A stretch of 64,000 nucleotides of DNA, from NCBI RefSeq assembly GCF_900100605.1, contig NZ_FNCN01000007.1, positions 62,001 to 126,000 on the forward strand, in the 5' to 3' direction. Shown in pieces: positions 25,799 through 35,697 of the stretch. This stretch comes from Sinosporangium album (GTDB lineage: Bacteria; Actinomycetota; Actinomycetes; Streptosporangiales; Streptosporangiaceae). The notes beneath the pieces are model-generated. The model saw only the letters and a list, made by a program, of their open reading frames with translations. It was not told the DNA's origin and ran no database searches. The position numbers and the translations under genes were made by a program. Numbering within the stretch: position 1 is the first letter of the stretch; each line of letters begins with the position of its first letter.

Positions 25799-27850
25799 TC
25801 AGGAGTGCGCCGGGTGGAGCTCGCGGCGGATGTCCTCGTCGTCGGGGGCCAGTTCGAGGGCTCGGCGCAGGTCGCGCTCGGCCTCGTCGGGATGCCCGGC
25901 GGCGCGCAGGGCCATGGCCCGGTTGAACAGCAGGGCGGGGTCCTCGCCGAGGTCCAGGGCGCGCGTGAGGTCGCGGGCAGCGGCCTCGTGGTCGCCGTTC
26001 TCGTGCTGGAGGATGCCCCGGTTGGCCCAGGCCGAGGCCAGGGCGGGGTCGAGTTCGAGGGCGTGGTCGAAGGCGGCGCGGGCCTCGGGCGTACGGCCTT
26101 CGGCCATCTCGGCCTGGCCGAGCGCGCACAGGAGATAGGGGTCGCCGGGGGTGAGGGCGAGCCCGCGTTCCGCGTCGCGTTTGGCGGCCTGATGGTCGCC
26201 GAGCGCGGCGAGGAGGCCCGCGCGGTTGGCGTAGGCGTCGGCGAAGTCGGGGTCGAGTTCGAGTGCGCGGTCCAGGTCGGCGAGGGCCCCGTCGTGGTCG
26301 CCGAGGGCGAAGCGGGCCTCGGCCCGGTTGTAGTACGGCTCGGGGAAGGGCGGCCCGACCCGCATGGCGGTCTCGTAGTCGGCGACGGCCTCGGCGTATC
26401 CGCCCAGCCTGTAGTGGACGTTGCCCCGGTCGAGGTAGTAGTCGGGATATCCGGGGTCGGCGTCGATGGCGGCGCCGAGGTCGGCGAGGGCGTCCGCCGT
26501 ACGGCCGCGCCGGGCGGCGAGCTGGGCGCGGTTGGCGCGCAGCACGAGCCGGTGGATGGGGTGCGTGCCCGGGGGAAGGCCGGTCTCGGCCAAGGCGATG
26601 GCCTGCTCGACGAGGTCGGCCGCCTCATCGATGCGGCCTCGCCGCATCTGGATCAGTGCCTTGCCGTTGTAGTCGAAACCCAGTTTGAACGCGCGCTCCG
26701 CGGGGTCGGGTAGCAGCGTGGAGATCGCGATGGCCTGGTTGACGAGGGCGAGGGCACCGTCGACGTCGCGTTTCGCGGGGTCGTGGTGGCGTGTCCTGAG
26801 CATGGCCGAGGAGTACGCCGCGGACGCGTGGGCCTGCGGCGAGGTGCTCTCGCGGCGGGCCAGGTCGAAGAGGGCCTCGGCCTCTTCCTCCCGGGCGAGC
26901 GACGCGAGGGCGGTCGCCGTACTGTGGAGGATGCGCCACCAGGCGGCGTGGTCGGACCGGGGGTCGGCGAGGGGCAGGGCCAGAGCGCCGAACTCCGCCA
27001 CCGCGTGGTGGAATCCCGCCTCTAGGCACCATTCGATCGCGAAGGCGAGGGCCCGGAGGGCCGCCGCGGGGTCGGACCCGTGGAGCCGGTGGTAGGGGAT
27101 CGCTCCGAGCCGTGCACCGACTCCGCCGTGTGCGGCGAGTTCGTCGGCGCGCCGGTCGTGGAGCGCCATCCTCTCCTGTGGGTCGAGCCGCGCGTAGCGG
27201 GCATGGACCTCGGGGTCGTCGCACACGCCGTCCAGGTCCACGAGGCCGCCCGGGGCCCGCGGCGGTACGGCGGGAGCCTCGCCGTGCCCGACCTGCCCGC
27301 CGTGCCCGACCTGGTCGGCGTGGTCGGCGAGCGCGGCGGAGAGGGCCGCGTCGGCGGGCCGCCACTCGGGTGGCGCGCAGACGACCAGTGTGAGCAGGTC
27401 GGCCGGGATGCGGCGGAGCAGTACGGCCAGGAGCTCGGTGTCGGTGTGGTCGGCTTCGTGAACGCCGGTGATCACCAGGCTCCGCGGCCGGGCGTCCGCG
27501 GCGGACAGCTGGTCGTGAACGAACTCGCAGAGCCCGTTGGCCAGCCGCAGGGTGCGGCGGGGCGCGTGGACGAGAATCCGTTCGGGCTTGGGCAGGCGGA
27601 CCGCGATCGACTCGCGGCGGGCGGGGACGAGGTGCCGCAGGTCGGGTGCGACGGCCCGCAGTTCGATGTCGTGGGCGGCGACGCTGCCGGGGCGCCGGAG
27701 CAGGGCGTCGGGCAGGAGTCCCGCGACGAGCGCGCCCCCCATGGTGTAGGGGCCGCGGAGGCGCCTGTGTGCGTCCAGGGGGGACATGAGCGGGGGAGGG
27801 AGGTCCGCCGAGGCGGTCGGCCTGATTCCCTGGACCCACAGGTGACGCAC
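25799..27850 (-). CDS. large TPR protein with NTPase-like N-terminal region
   Basis: 683 residues. The first ~200 residues resemble a STAND-type NTPase without its P-loop: the expected Walker A position reads RRLRGPYTMGGALVAGL, while LVITGVHEADHTDTELLAVLLRRI looks like the Walker B/sensor region of AfsR/LuxR ATPases. From about residue 290 to the end there are at least ten TPR units; the C-terminal ones are canonical (for example YYNRAEARFALGDHDGALADLDRALELDPD). The start is GTG 27850 with GAAGGG upstream. A candidate 24-residue peptide gene lies 168 nt upstream on the same strand. The function is unknown; a peptide-binding or regulatory role is inference. Confidence 0.75.
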   Translation of the reverse strand: MRHLWVQGIRPTASADLPPPLMSPLDAHRRLRGPYTMGGALVAGLLPDALLRRPGSVAAHDIELRAVAPDLRHLVPARRESIAVRLPKPERILVHAPRRTLRLANGLCEFVHDQLSAADARPRSLVITGVHEADHTDTELLAVLLRRIPADLLTLVVCAPPEWRPADAALSAALADHADQVGHGGQVGHGEAPAVPPRAPGGLVDLDGVCDDPEVHARYARLDPQERMALHDRRADELAAHGGVGARLGAIPYHRLHGSDPAAALRALAFAIEWCLEAGFHHAVAEFGALALPLADPRSDHAAWWRILHSTATALASLAREEEAEALFDLARRESTSPQAHASAAYSSAMLRTRHHDPAKRDVDGALALVNQAIAISTLLPDPAERAFKLGFDYNGKALIQMRRGRIDEAADLVEQAIALAETGLPPGTHPIHRLVLRANRAQLAARRGRTADALADLGAAIDADPGYPDYYLDRGNVHYRLGGYAEAVADYETAMRVGPPFPEPYYNRAEARFALGDHDGALADLDRALELDPDFADAYANRAGLLAALGDHQAAKRDAERGLALTPGDPYLLCALGQAEMAEGRTPEARAAFDHALELDPALASAWANRGILQHENGDHEAAARDLTRALDLGEDPALLFNRAMALRAAGHPDEAERDLRRALELAPDDEDIRRELHPAHS

Positions 27851-28018
27851 GTCAGGTGCCCTTCTCTTCTGTGTTGTGTGGCCGACGGCGGCCGGCGCCT
27901 CCCCGCGCCGAGCTCCGGGCTTCGGAAGCGATGGACCGGTCCAATCCCGCTGGTCTCGGCCGGTGCCGATGTGCGATAAGGGTGGGCTCGGAGGCGGTGG
28001 GCGCCGGCCGTGGCCAGG

Positions 28019-28093
28019 TCAGCCCTCGTGCTTGGCGCTGGCAGCTCCTCTGAGGCTGACCGGGCCGGGTCTATGGACGATGACCTTCTTCAT
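28019..28093 (-). CDS. candidate 24-residue peptide gene upstream of the TPR gene
   Basis: ATG 28093 to TGA 28019 encodes a short basic peptide beginning MKKVIVHRPGPVSLRG and ending AKHEG. AGGAGG and GGGAG stand within 20 nt upstream. A plausible promoter (TTGAAA, about 18 nt, TAATGA-like) lies in the AT-rich leader around 28140-28185. Two AGA codons and other rare codons are used, unlike neighbouring genes. No family is recognised. Its position suggests a substrate or signal for the TPR protein, but it could be chance. Confidence 0.4.
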   Translation of the reverse strand: MKKVIVHRPGPVSLRGAASAKHEG

Positions 28094-28292
28094 TTCTCTC
28101 CCTTTCCTCCTGCTGGCGATCCGCGCAGCCAACGACTGGCCAGTTTGGGCTCATTAGTTCTGAATAACAAGATCTTTCAACGGACTGGCCTCATTCGGAC
28201 AAACGCTTGACATTCCCCCGAAACCTGCCATGTCGGCTCTTGGGTGCACCCGGTCGTCGGCAAGAGATCGCTCGGTAGTAGCGTCTGTGGTC

Positions 28293-29234
28293 ATGCGACT
28301 CGGTGTGCTGGACATCGGCTCCAACACGGTGCACTTCCTCGTGGTGGACGCGCACCGCGGCGCCCGCCCACTCCCCGCGTACTCCCACAAGACCGAGCTC
28401 CGGCTCGCGGAGCACATGGAGGGCGACCGCCTGTCCGAGCCAGGGATCACCCAGTTGACAGCATTCGTCGAGGAGGCGCTCCAACTTGCCGAGGACAAGG
28501 GCGTCGAGGACTTCATGGCCTTCGCGACCTCGGCGGTCCGGGAGGCCGTCAACGGCGACGAGGTGCTCAGACGGCTGAAGACCGACACGGGGGCCGACAT
28601 CACTGTCCTCGCGGGCGGGGATGAGGCCAGGTTGACCTTCCTGGCGGTCCGCCGCTGGTTCGGCTGGTCGTCGGGCAATCTGCTCGCGCTGGACATCGGC
28701 GGCGGCTCCCTGGAGATGGCCTGCGGCGTCGACGAGGAACCCGATGCCGCGATCTCCGTGCCGCTCGGCGCGGGGCGCCTCACCCGGGAATGGCTCACCG
28801 CCGACCCGCCCCCCGCCGACGAGGTCCGGGCGCTGCGCAGGCATGTGCGCGCGCAGATCGCCCGGCACGTCGGCGACCTGGTGAGGTACGGCAGGCCCGA
28901 CCACGCGGTCGCCACCTCCAAGACCTTCCGGCAACTCGCGCGCATCGCGGGCGCGGCCCCCTCCAGCGAGGGCCTCTACGTCCAGCGCGTCCTGTCCCGA
29001 GAGGACCTCGCGGAACTCGTCGTGAAGCTCACCGGCCTCACCGCCGCCGAGCGGGCCCGGCTGCCCGGTGTCTCGGAGGGGCGCGCGGCCCAGCTCGTCG
29101 CCGGGGCCGTCGTGGCCGACGCCACCCTCGACCTGTTCGACCTGGGCGAGGTCGAACTGTGCCCGTGGGCGCTGCGGGAGGGCGTCATATTGCGTCGCCT
29201 GGACAACATGCCTGGTCGGGCACAGGAGATCTAG
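28293..29234 (+). CDS. Ppx/GppA family phosphatase
   Basis: 313 residues of the actin-like ASKHA fold. The phosphate-binding motif [18 protein letters not shown] opens the protein; [24 protein letters not shown] and [12 protein letters not shown] follow, the last being the second phosphate loop. Family members hydrolyse polyphosphate or the pppGpp 5'-phosphate. It is the short type without the C-terminal HD domain, common in actinobacteria. ATG 28293 gives the usual MRLGVLDIG start. Its last 50 bp overlap the convergent tetR gene. Confidence 0.92.
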   Translation: MRLGVLDIGSNTVHFLVVDAHRGARPLPAYSHKTELRLAEHMEGDRLSEPGITQLTAFVEEALQLAEDKGVEDFMAFATSAVREAVNGDEVLRRLKTDTGADITVLAGGDEARLTFLAVRRWFGWSSGNLLALDIGGGSLEMACGVDEEPDAAISVPLGAGRLTREWLTADPPPADEVRALRRHVRAQIARHVGDLVRYGRPDHAVATSKTFRQLARIAGAAPSSEGLYVQRVLSREDLAELVVKLTGLTAAERARLPGVSEGRAAQLVAGAVVADATLDLFDLGEVELCPWALREGVILRRLDNMPGRAQEI

Positions 29235-29790
29235 CCTCGGCGCATGAGGGGCTGATCAGGTCGAACGCCACCTCCAGGCACACCTCGCGGCGCTCCTCGG
29301 GCGTGAGGGCCGTGAGCAGGAACGCTCCCGCGTGCATCGCGAAGAGCGCCATGCTGCGCTTGAGCCGTAGGGCGGGTGGATCATCCGGTTCGCTCAGCAT
29401 GTAGGCGACCTCCACGACGTGCTCGCGCATCAGCACGGACGTGGGATGGTTGCGCAGCGCGGTGGGGTTGCGCTCGAAGAAGCGCATGAGGTCTTGGTGC
29501 TGTTCGGCGTACATGCTCTGGGCGTAGCGGCTCATGAGCTCCCGGCGGGTCGCCAAGGTGAGGGGAGTCGACTTGGCCCAGGCGAGCAGTGCGCTGAGTT
29601 GCTGCAATCGCTGATCGGTCAGGCTGAGGACGATGTCTTCTTTGGTGCGGAAGTGGTAGTAGAGCGCAGCCTTGGTCACCCCTAGAGCCTCGGCGATCTC
29701 ACGCAGGGAGGTCGCCTCGTATCCCTGCTCTGTGAAGAGGCGCAATGCGGTCTGCTGAATCCGCGTTCGGGTGTCAGCGATGTCCGTCAT
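29185..29790 (-). CDS. TetR-family repressor of the adjacent efflux pump
   Basis: 201 residues. The helix-turn-helix is [28 protein letters not shown] (residues 28-55). A ligand-binding helical domain follows. It is divergent from the MFS exporter at 29911 and an extended palindrome lies between them, the standard efflux-repressor arrangement. The tail ends in [14 protein letters not shown] and overlaps the end of the Ppx gene on the other strand. Confidence 0.9.
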   Translation of the reverse strand: MTDIADTRTRIQQTALRLFTEQGYEATSLREIAEALGVTKAALYYHFRTKEDIVLSLTDQRLQQLSALLAWAKSTPLTLATRRELMSRYAQSMYAEQHQDLMRFFERNPTALRNHPTSVLMREHVVEVAYMLSEPDDPPALRLKRSMALFAMHAGAFLLTALTPEERREVCLEVAFDLISPSCAEARSPVPDQACCPGDAI

Positions 29791-29854
29791 GGGACGGGTG
29801 TCCTCCTTGGGAGAAATCAGCTTGACGAACGGTGGCTGGCACCTTAGCTTACCC

Positions 29855-29878
29855 CTTGCTTGCCGGTCGGCAAGTAAG
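29855..29878. promoter_or_regulatory. 24-bp palindrome, TetR operator candidate
   Basis: Arms CTTGCTTGCCG (29855-29865) and CGGCAAGTAAG (29868-29878) are 11 bp with one mismatch, around GT. It lies midway in the 120-bp divergent promoter region. The core resembles TTGCCG-N2-CGGCAA operators of multidrug TetR regulators. Confidence 0.75.
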
Positions 29879-29910
29879 CAAGATCATTCATCTGAACGAG
29901 GGGGCGGAGT

Positions 29911-31551
29911 ATGAAAGAGACGGAGGTTCCTCCAGGCGAGGAACAGCCCGCTGGGACGGGCAGGCAGCGCGCTGTCATGGTGGCGATGCCCGGACTGATG
30001 CTGGCGATGCTCCTCGCCATGCTCGACAACATGATCCTCGGCACCGCGATGCCGCGCATCGTGGGTGAACTCGGCGGACTCAACCACTTATCGTGGGTGG
30101 TCACCGCCTACGTGCTTGGCACTACGATCTCCACCCCGATCTGGGGCAAACTCGGCGACCTCTACGGACGTAAGCCGACATTCCTGGCCTCGATCGCGAT
30201 CTTCACCATCACTTCGGCCCTCTGCGGCATGGCCGGCATCGACCTGCTCGGCGGTCCTGAGAACGGCATGGTCCAGCTCATCGGCTTCCGCGCGCTTCAG
30301 GGCCTGGGCGCCGGTGGTCTCATGGTCAACGCCATGGCCCTTATCGGCGACCTGGTGCCGCCTCGGGAGCGCGGCCACTACCAGGGCATCATGGCCGCGA
30401 TGATGTCCGTGGCCATGATCGCCGGACCGCTGCTCGGCGGATTCATCACCGACAGCCTCGACTGGCGCTGGGCCTTCTTCATCAACCTGCCGCTCGGCGT
30501 CATCGCCTTCGTGATCATGACGATCACCCTCAAGCTGCCCCGGGTGCGGACCAAGCAGCGCATCGACTGGTTCGGGGCGGCGCTGCTCTCCGTGGGGATC
30601 ACGGCCCTGGTGCTCGTCACCACCTGGGGCGGCACTGAATACGACTGGGGCTCGCCGACGATCCTCGGGCTGCTCGGCCTGTCCGTCGTCACGCTCGCGC
30701 TGTTCGTCGTGGTGGAACGGCGTACGGCTGAGCCGATCATGCCGCTCGGGCTGTTCCGCAACCGGAACTTCACTCTGATCACGGTGATCGGGTTCCTGCT
30801 CGGCTTCTCGATGTTCGGGGCGATCAACTTCCTCCCGCTCTACCAGCAGACCGTCCAGGGGGCCTCGGCGACCGAGTCTGGACTGCTCATGCTGCCCATG
30901 ATGGCGACCGCCATGGCGGTCTCCCTGTTCGTGGGGCGGGCGGTCACCAAGACCGGCCGGTACAAGATCTACCCCGTGATCGGCGGCGTCGTGATGACCG
31001 TCGGCACGTTCCTGCTCAGCCTCCAGACTGTCAACACGTCGGTCTGGACGACCGGCCTCTATGTCGCGGTGCTCGGCCTCGGCATGGGCTTCCTGATGCA
31101 GATGACCATGCTCATCGCCCAGAACAGCGTGGACCACAGGTACCTCGGAGTGGCCAGCAGCACCTCGACCTTCTTCCGGTCGATCGGCGGCTCGGTCGGG
31201 GTCTCCCTGTTCGGCGCGATCTTCAACAGCAGGCTCGCCGACGGCATCGCCGAACGCCTCGGCTCGTCGGGCGCCCACCTCGCCGAGGGCGGGGCACGGC
31301 TCGACCCCGCCGCAGTGCAGGCGCTGCCGCCGCAGGTGCGGACCGGGTTCCTGGAGTCGCTGGTCGGCGCGCTGTCGGGCGTGTTCGGCTGGGCCATCCT
31401 GTTCGCCGCCGTTGTGCCGGTGCTCGCGGCGTTCGTCGTGGAGGTGCCGCTCAGGACCGAGCTCGGCGACGCGAAGCCCGACGGCCAGGCCGACGGGAAG
31501 ACCGACGGCACGGGCACCGATCCCGAACCCGCCGTGGCCGCCAAGGACTGA
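29911..31551 (+). CDS. MFS multidrug exporter, DHA2 (EmrB/QacA) family
   Basis: 546 residues with fourteen membrane helices. MLDNMILGTAMPRIVGELGGLNHLSWVVTAYVL is the DHA2 first-loop signature and GKLGDLYGRKP the MFS loop A motif; GPLLGGFITDSLDWRWAFFINLP is motif C and following. It is a proton-driven efflux pump for drugs or amphiphiles at the cytoplasmic membrane. Expression is probably controlled by the divergent TetR protein. Confidence 0.92.
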   Translation: MKETEVPPGEEQPAGTGRQRAVMVAMPGLMLAMLLAMLDNMILGTAMPRIVGELGGLNHLSWVVTAYVLGTTISTPIWGKLGDLYGRKPTFLASIAIFTITSALCGMAGIDLLGGPENGMVQLIGFRALQGLGAGGLMVNAMALIGDLVPPRERGHYQGIMAAMMSVAMIAGPLLGGFITDSLDWRWAFFINLPLGVIAFVIMTITLKLPRVRTKQRIDWFGAALLSVGITALVLVTTWGGTEYDWGSPTILGLLGLSVVTLALFVVVERRTAEPIMPLGLFRNRNFTLITVIGFLLGFSMFGAINFLPLYQQTVQGASATESGLLMLPMMATAMAVSLFVGRAVTKTGRYKIYPVIGGVVMTVGTFLLSLQTVNTSVWTTGLYVAVLGLGMGFLMQMTMLIAQNSVDHRYLGVASSTSTFFRSIGGSVGVSLFGAIFNSRLADGIAERLGSSGAHLAEGGARLDPAAVQALPPQVRTGFLESLVGALSGVFGWAILFAAVVPVLAAFVVEVPLRTELGDAKPDGQADGKTDGTGTDPEPAVAAKD

Positions 31552-31601
31552 CGCGCTGGAAGGCGCCGCGGCGCGCCGGGGAACCCGAGGGACCGGGGGA
31601 C

Positions 31602-32453
31602 CTACGGGAGGAAACCGGCGCGCCGCGCGGCCACGACCGTCTCCATCCGGGTGTGCGTACCGAGCTTGCGCATGGCGCCGCGCAGGTAGCTCTTGACCGT
31701 CTCGGGCAGCAGCCCGAGGCGGCGGGCGGTCTCGGCGTTGCCGCAGCCCAGCGCCACCTGCGCCAGCACGTCCACCTCGCGCGCCGAGAGCGGGGAGACC
31801 GCGCGCGGCAGCGGCCGGGGGCCCGCCAGCCGATCGCAGACGTCCTGGAGCCGCTCGCGGAGCACCGGGTCGGCCACCGCCTGGGCGATGGAGCGCAGTT
31901 CGGCGTGGGCGCTGCGCACGTCCTCCCAGGCGCTCGCCGCCGGGCGCTCCCCGGCCGCGTTCTCCACCGCCGCCGCCTCCGCGGCGGCGACCCGCCGTTC
32001 GACCTCCCGGCGCACGGCGAGTTCCGTGCCGAGGTCGCGCGCCACCACCCACGCCCGGTCCAGTGAGCGCGTCGCGAGGCCCAGGGGTTCGCGGATGGCG
32101 CCGTAGAGCACCGCGGCGACCTCTCCGGCGACCGGGACGGGGACGGCCGCGATGGCCCGCAGCCCTTCGGCGGTGACGGGGGCGTCGTATTCGTGGCTGA
32201 TCCGGGAGTCCGCGGCGTAGTCGGTGACGGCGGCGGGCCGTCCGGTGGCCATGACGTGGCCCCCGAGGCCGTTGCCCGTGCCGATCATGAGCCCGCGCAG
32301 CGCGCCGGTCAGGGTGCCGGTGAACTCGGTGAGCCGCAGCGTGCCCCCGCGCGCCACGAAGCCACCGAAGATCACTGGGACCCCGGTCATCCTCTTCAGC
32401 CTGCTCATCGCCGCGCGGAGCACGGCCTGGTCATGGGGGGCGTAGATCGCCAT
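31602..32453 (-). CDS. GAF-domain LuxR-type regulator
   Basis: 283 residues. The N-terminal GAF domain (about 20-150) contains GNGLGGHVMATGRPAAVTDY and a following AVPV core. A coiled linker with ERRVAAAEAAAVENA leads to a LuxR HTH (SPLSAREVDVLAQVALGCGNAETARRLGLLPETVKSYL). ATG 32453 follows AGGAGG closely; a GTG nine codons earlier is possible. It is divergent from the acyl-CoA ligase, whose transcription it may control. This GAF/LuxR-ligase pairing is frequent in actinomycetes. Confidence 0.85.
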   Translation of the reverse strand: MAIYAPHDQAVLRAAMSRLKRMTGVPVIFGGFVARGGTLRLTEFTGTLTGALRGLMIGTGNGLGGHVMATGRPAAVTDYAADSRISHEYDAPVTAEGLRAIAAVPVPVAGEVAAVLYGAIREPLGLATRSLDRAWVVARDLGTELAVRREVERRVAAAEAAAVENAAGERPAASAWEDVRSAHAELRSIAQAVADPVLRERLQDVCDRLAGPRPLPRAVSPLSAREVDVLAQVALGCGNAETARRLGLLPETVKSYLRGAMRKLGTHTRMETVVAARRAGFLP

Positions 32454-32553
32454 GTCCTCCTCCTGAATCCAGCATTTCACGTGCCGCCGCCGGGTGTCCG
32501 CCACCCCCGAACGGGGGTGGTGCGGCTCCCACCCGCCCGCCGATGCTTCCCTC

Positions 32554-34224
32554 ATGAGTGCTACGCCTCGCGCCGGCGCCTCCGCGGGCCGCGCCGCGCC
32601 CTCCGACCGGTCCTACACCTGCGGTGTCTCCGACCTGCCGCTTCTCGGCGACACCATCGGCGAGAACCTCGAACGGACGGCCGCCCGCTTCGCCGACCGC
32701 GAGGCGCTGGTCGAGGTCTCCTCCGGGCGCCGCTGGACCTACGCCGAGTTCGACGCCGCCGTCGACCGGCTGGCGCTCGGGTTCATCGACCGCGGGCTGG
32801 TCAAAGGCGACCGGGTGGGCATATGGTCGCCGAACTGCGCCGAATGGGTGCTCGTGCAGTACGCCACGGCGAAGGCGGGCCTCATCCTGGTCAACATCAA
32901 CCCCGCCTACCGTACCCACGAACTCGCCTACGTGGCCGAGCAGTCCGGGCTGCGGCTCCTGATCAGCGCCGTCGCCCACAAGACCAGCGACTACCGCGCC
33001 ATGGCCCGCGAGGCAGGTCTCACCGACGTCGTCTACATCGGGGAACCGGAGTTCGACGAGCTCCTGGAGCGCGGGGCGCGGCTCGACCCGGCTCTGCTGC
33101 GCGACCGCATGGCCATGCTGAGCTGCGACGACCCGATCAACATCCAATACACCTCCGGAACCACCGGCTTCCCCAAGGGCGCGACGCTCAGCCACCACAA
33201 CATTCTGAACAACGGCTACTTCGTCGCGAGGCTGCTGGGCTACAGCGAGCGCGACCGCGTCTGCCTTCCGGTCCCGCTCTACCATTGCTTCGGGATGGTC
33301 ATGGGCAACCTCGGCATCACCTCTCACGGCGCCTGCATCGTGCTGCCTTCGCCCTCCTTCGACCCGGAAGCCGCGCTGCGCGCCGTCCAGGATGAGAAGT
33401 GCACCTCGCTGTACGGCGTGCCGACGATGTTCATCGCCGAGCTCGGCCACCCGGACTTCGCCGCCTTCGACCTGTCCAGCCTGCGCACCGGCATCATGGC
33501 GGGCTCGACCTGCCCGATCGAGGTCATGAAGCGGGTGATCGCGGAGATGAACATGCGGGAGGTGGCGATCTGCTACGGCATGACCGAGACCTCGCCCGTC
33601 TCCACCATGACCCGGTTCGACGATGACCTGATCCGCCGCACCGAGACGGTGGGGCGGGTCATGCCGCACCTGGACGTGAAGATCGTGGACCCGGCCACGG
33701 ACCTCACCGTGCCGCGAGGGCAGGTCGGGGAGCTGTGCACGCGGGGCTACTCGGTCATGCTGGGCTACTGGGACCAGCCCGGCGAGACGGCCGAGGCGAT
33801 CGACGCGGCCCGCTGGATGCACACCGGCGACCTCGCCGTCATGGACGACAGCGGCTATGTCAGCATCGTGGGCCGTATCAAGGACATGGTGATCCGGGGA
33901 GGCGAGAACATCTACCCCCGGGAGATCGAGGAGTTCCTGCACACCCACCCCGACATCAAGGACGTGCAGGTCATCGGGGTGCCGGATGAGCGGTACGGCG
34001 AGGAGACGATGGCCTGGATCATCATGCGGCCCGGTGCCGAGCCGCTGACCGCCGAGGCGGTGCGCGCGTTCTGCGCGGGCAGGCTCGCGCACTACAAGAT
34101 CCCCCGCTATGCGCATGTGGTGGACTCCTTCCCCATGACCGTCACCGGCAAGATCCGCAAGGTCGAGATGCGGGAGCGGGCGGTGGACCTCCTCGGCCTG
34201 GCGGCCACGGACCCCGGCCGGTAG
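32554..34224 (+). CDS. AMP-forming acyl-CoA synthetase
   Basis: 556 residues of the ANL superfamily. The AMP-binding P-loop is [13 protein letters not shown] (about residue 208), then CYGMTETSP, and the C-terminal lysine region [11 protein letters not shown]. It activates a fatty or related carboxylic acid to the acyl-CoA; FadD or medium-chain ligase specificity cannot be told from sequence. ATG 32554 is taken as start because the upstream in-frame sequence is non-conserved, although no ribosome site is seen. Confidence 0.88.
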   Translation: MSATPRAGASAGRAAPSDRSYTCGVSDLPLLGDTIGENLERTAARFADREALVEVSSGRRWTYAEFDAAVDRLALGFIDRGLVKGDRVGIWSPNCAEWVLVQYATAKAGLILVNINPAYRTHELAYVAEQSGLRLLISAVAHKTSDYRAMAREAGLTDVVYIGEPEFDELLERGARLDPALLRDRMAMLSCDDPINIQYTSGTTGFPKGATLSHHNILNNGYFVARLLGYSERDRVCLPVPLYHCFGMVMGNLGITSHGACIVLPSPSFDPEAALRAVQDEKCTSLYGVPTMFIAELGHPDFAAFDLSSLRTGIMAGSTCPIEVMKRVIAEMNMREVAICYGMTETSPVSTMTRFDDDLIRRTETVGRVMPHLDVKIVDPATDLTVPRGQVGELCTRGYSVMLGYWDQPGETAEAIDAARWMHTGDLAVMDDSGYVSIVGRIKDMVIRGGENIYPREIEEFLHTHPDIKDVQVIGVPDERYGEETMAWIIMRPGAEPLTAEAVRAFCAGRLAHYKIPRYAHVVDSFPMTVTGKIRKVEMRERAVDLLGLAATDPGR

Positions 34225-34284
34225 CGCCGCCGAGCGGACCGGCCGGCGGCGCCCGCCGTACGGCACCGCCGCCCGGTCCTCGCG

Positions 34285-35469
34285 TCAGCCGCCCGCCGGG
34301 GACGCGGGGACCGTCTGGGTGGTCTCGCTCACCAACTCGTAGACCATCACTCCGGCCCCGGTCAGCAGGATCGCCGCGAAGAAGGCCGCGGCCACCGGAT
34401 AGGCGCGGGAGGGGGAGGCGGGCCTCCTGGCCGAGGCCACCGGGGCGGTGGGCCACCGCTGTGCCGCCGCTCCGGGGCCGTGCGGCGCGGCCGTGCGGGA
34501 GTGCGCCTTCGCGTCGGCGCCGCCGTACGGCGGGAGCCCGCCGGGGCCGGTCCCCGCGGAGACGCGCGGCGACGGCGGCGCGCCTCGGAGCGCCTCGGGG
34601 CCCTGCGGGGGAGTGGCCGCGCGCGGCGCGTGGGCCGGGGCGGACGCGGAGAGCGGGAGCGCCGCCAGGGCGTCCCGGAGGGCGGCGGCCCCGGCGGGGC
34701 GCCGGGCGGGGTCGACGTCCATAGCCTGGCGCAGCAGCGCGGTGACGTCCGCCGGCACGCCGGACAGATCGGGGACGGGTAGCCGGTGGAGAGCCATGAT
34801 CATGGCGATGTTGGGCACGCCGTCGGCCGGGAAGCGGGGCGGGCGGCCGAGCATCAGGGCGTACAGGGTCGCGGCGAGCGAGTACACGTCCCCGACCTCG
34901 GTCGGCTCGGTGAGGTCGAACGCCTCGGGCGGGGCGTAGGCGGGGGTGAGCGCCTCCCGCGTGACCGACGCCTCGCCGCCCGGGTTCGGCATGGTCGCCA
35001 GCCCGAAGTCGGAGAGCACGACGTTGCCGTAGCGGTTGACCAGGATGTTGGCCGGTTTGAGGTCGCGGTGCAGCACACCGGCCTGGTGCGCGGCGGCCAG
35101 CGCGTCGGCGATCTTCATGCCGATGTCCCGCGTCTCGGCGACCCCGATCGTCCCGTCGCGGCGCAGCCGGTCGGTCAGCGATCCGCCGGGGCACAGCTCC
35201 ATGACCATGTAGGGGCGGCCGTCGTTCAGCACGCCCGCGTCGTAGACGTGGGCGACGTGCGGATGGCCGGACAGGGCTCCGGCCGCCGTGACCTCGCGCA
35301 TGAAGCGGCGCTTGTCGCGGTCCGACGCCAGCACCCGGTTGTCGATCTTGAGGGCGACCTCACGGCCTACGGCGAGCTGCCTCGCCCGGTACACGGTGCC
35401 GAATCCGCCCTGTCCGAGCAGGTCGAGCACGTCGTAGCCCGGGACTTCGGGCCCTGACGACTGGGTCAT
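34285..35469 (-). CDS. membrane-anchored Ser/Thr protein kinase (PknB-like)
   Basis: 394 residues. The kinase domain spans about 12-270: GQGGFGTVY, EVALKI, HRDLKPANILVN, DFGLAT and YAPPEA. A Pro/Ala-rich juxtamembrane linker follows, then one membrane helix (AAAFFAAILLTGAGVMVY) and a tail of only about 20 outer residues, so there is no PASTA or other sensor domain. It is a Hanks-type kinase of unknown target. The gene stands alone on the minus strand. Confidence 0.92.
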   Translation of the reverse strand: MTQSSGPEVPGYDVLDLLGQGGFGTVYRARQLAVGREVALKIDNRVLASDRDKRRFMREVTAAGALSGHPHVAHVYDAGVLNDGRPYMVMELCPGGSLTDRLRRDGTIGVAETRDIGMKIADALAAAHQAGVLHRDLKPANILVNRYGNVVLSDFGLATMPNPGGEASVTREALTPAYAPPEAFDLTEPTEVGDVYSLAATLYALMLGRPPRFPADGVPNIAMIMALHRLPVPDLSGVPADVTALLRQAMDVDPARRPAGAAALRDALAALPLSASAPAHAPRAATPPQGPEALRGAPPSPRVSAGTGPGGLPPYGGADAKAHSRTAAPHGPGAAAQRWPTAPVASARRPASPSRAYPVAAAFFAAILLTGAGVMVYELVSETTQTVPASPAGG

Positions 35470-35697
35470 CGGCGCCGCGCCGCGGGCTCCGCCGTACGGC
35501 GAGGCGGCAGCGGCGCTTCCTCCCCTCGGGCGAGCACATGTTCGGAAATATCAGTGTGCGCCGCACATTACCGCAGTGTTCTGCCTTCCAGCGTCTCCCG
35601 GCGTCTCCCGGCGTCCCCCTGCGCCTCCGGCCATGCGGGTGAAAATGTCGAAGAGAACATGACAATAGATGTCCTATTTGCCCGCCAGGGTCGACTC

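Noticed and set aside
25799-26713. Plus-strand frames opposite the TPR gene
   Set aside because: The minus strand encodes regular TPR units; the plus frames are their complement.
28094-28292. Direct partial repeat GACTGGC...CTCATT in the ppx upstream region
   Set aside because: Only short identical words with different spacing; no clear operator.
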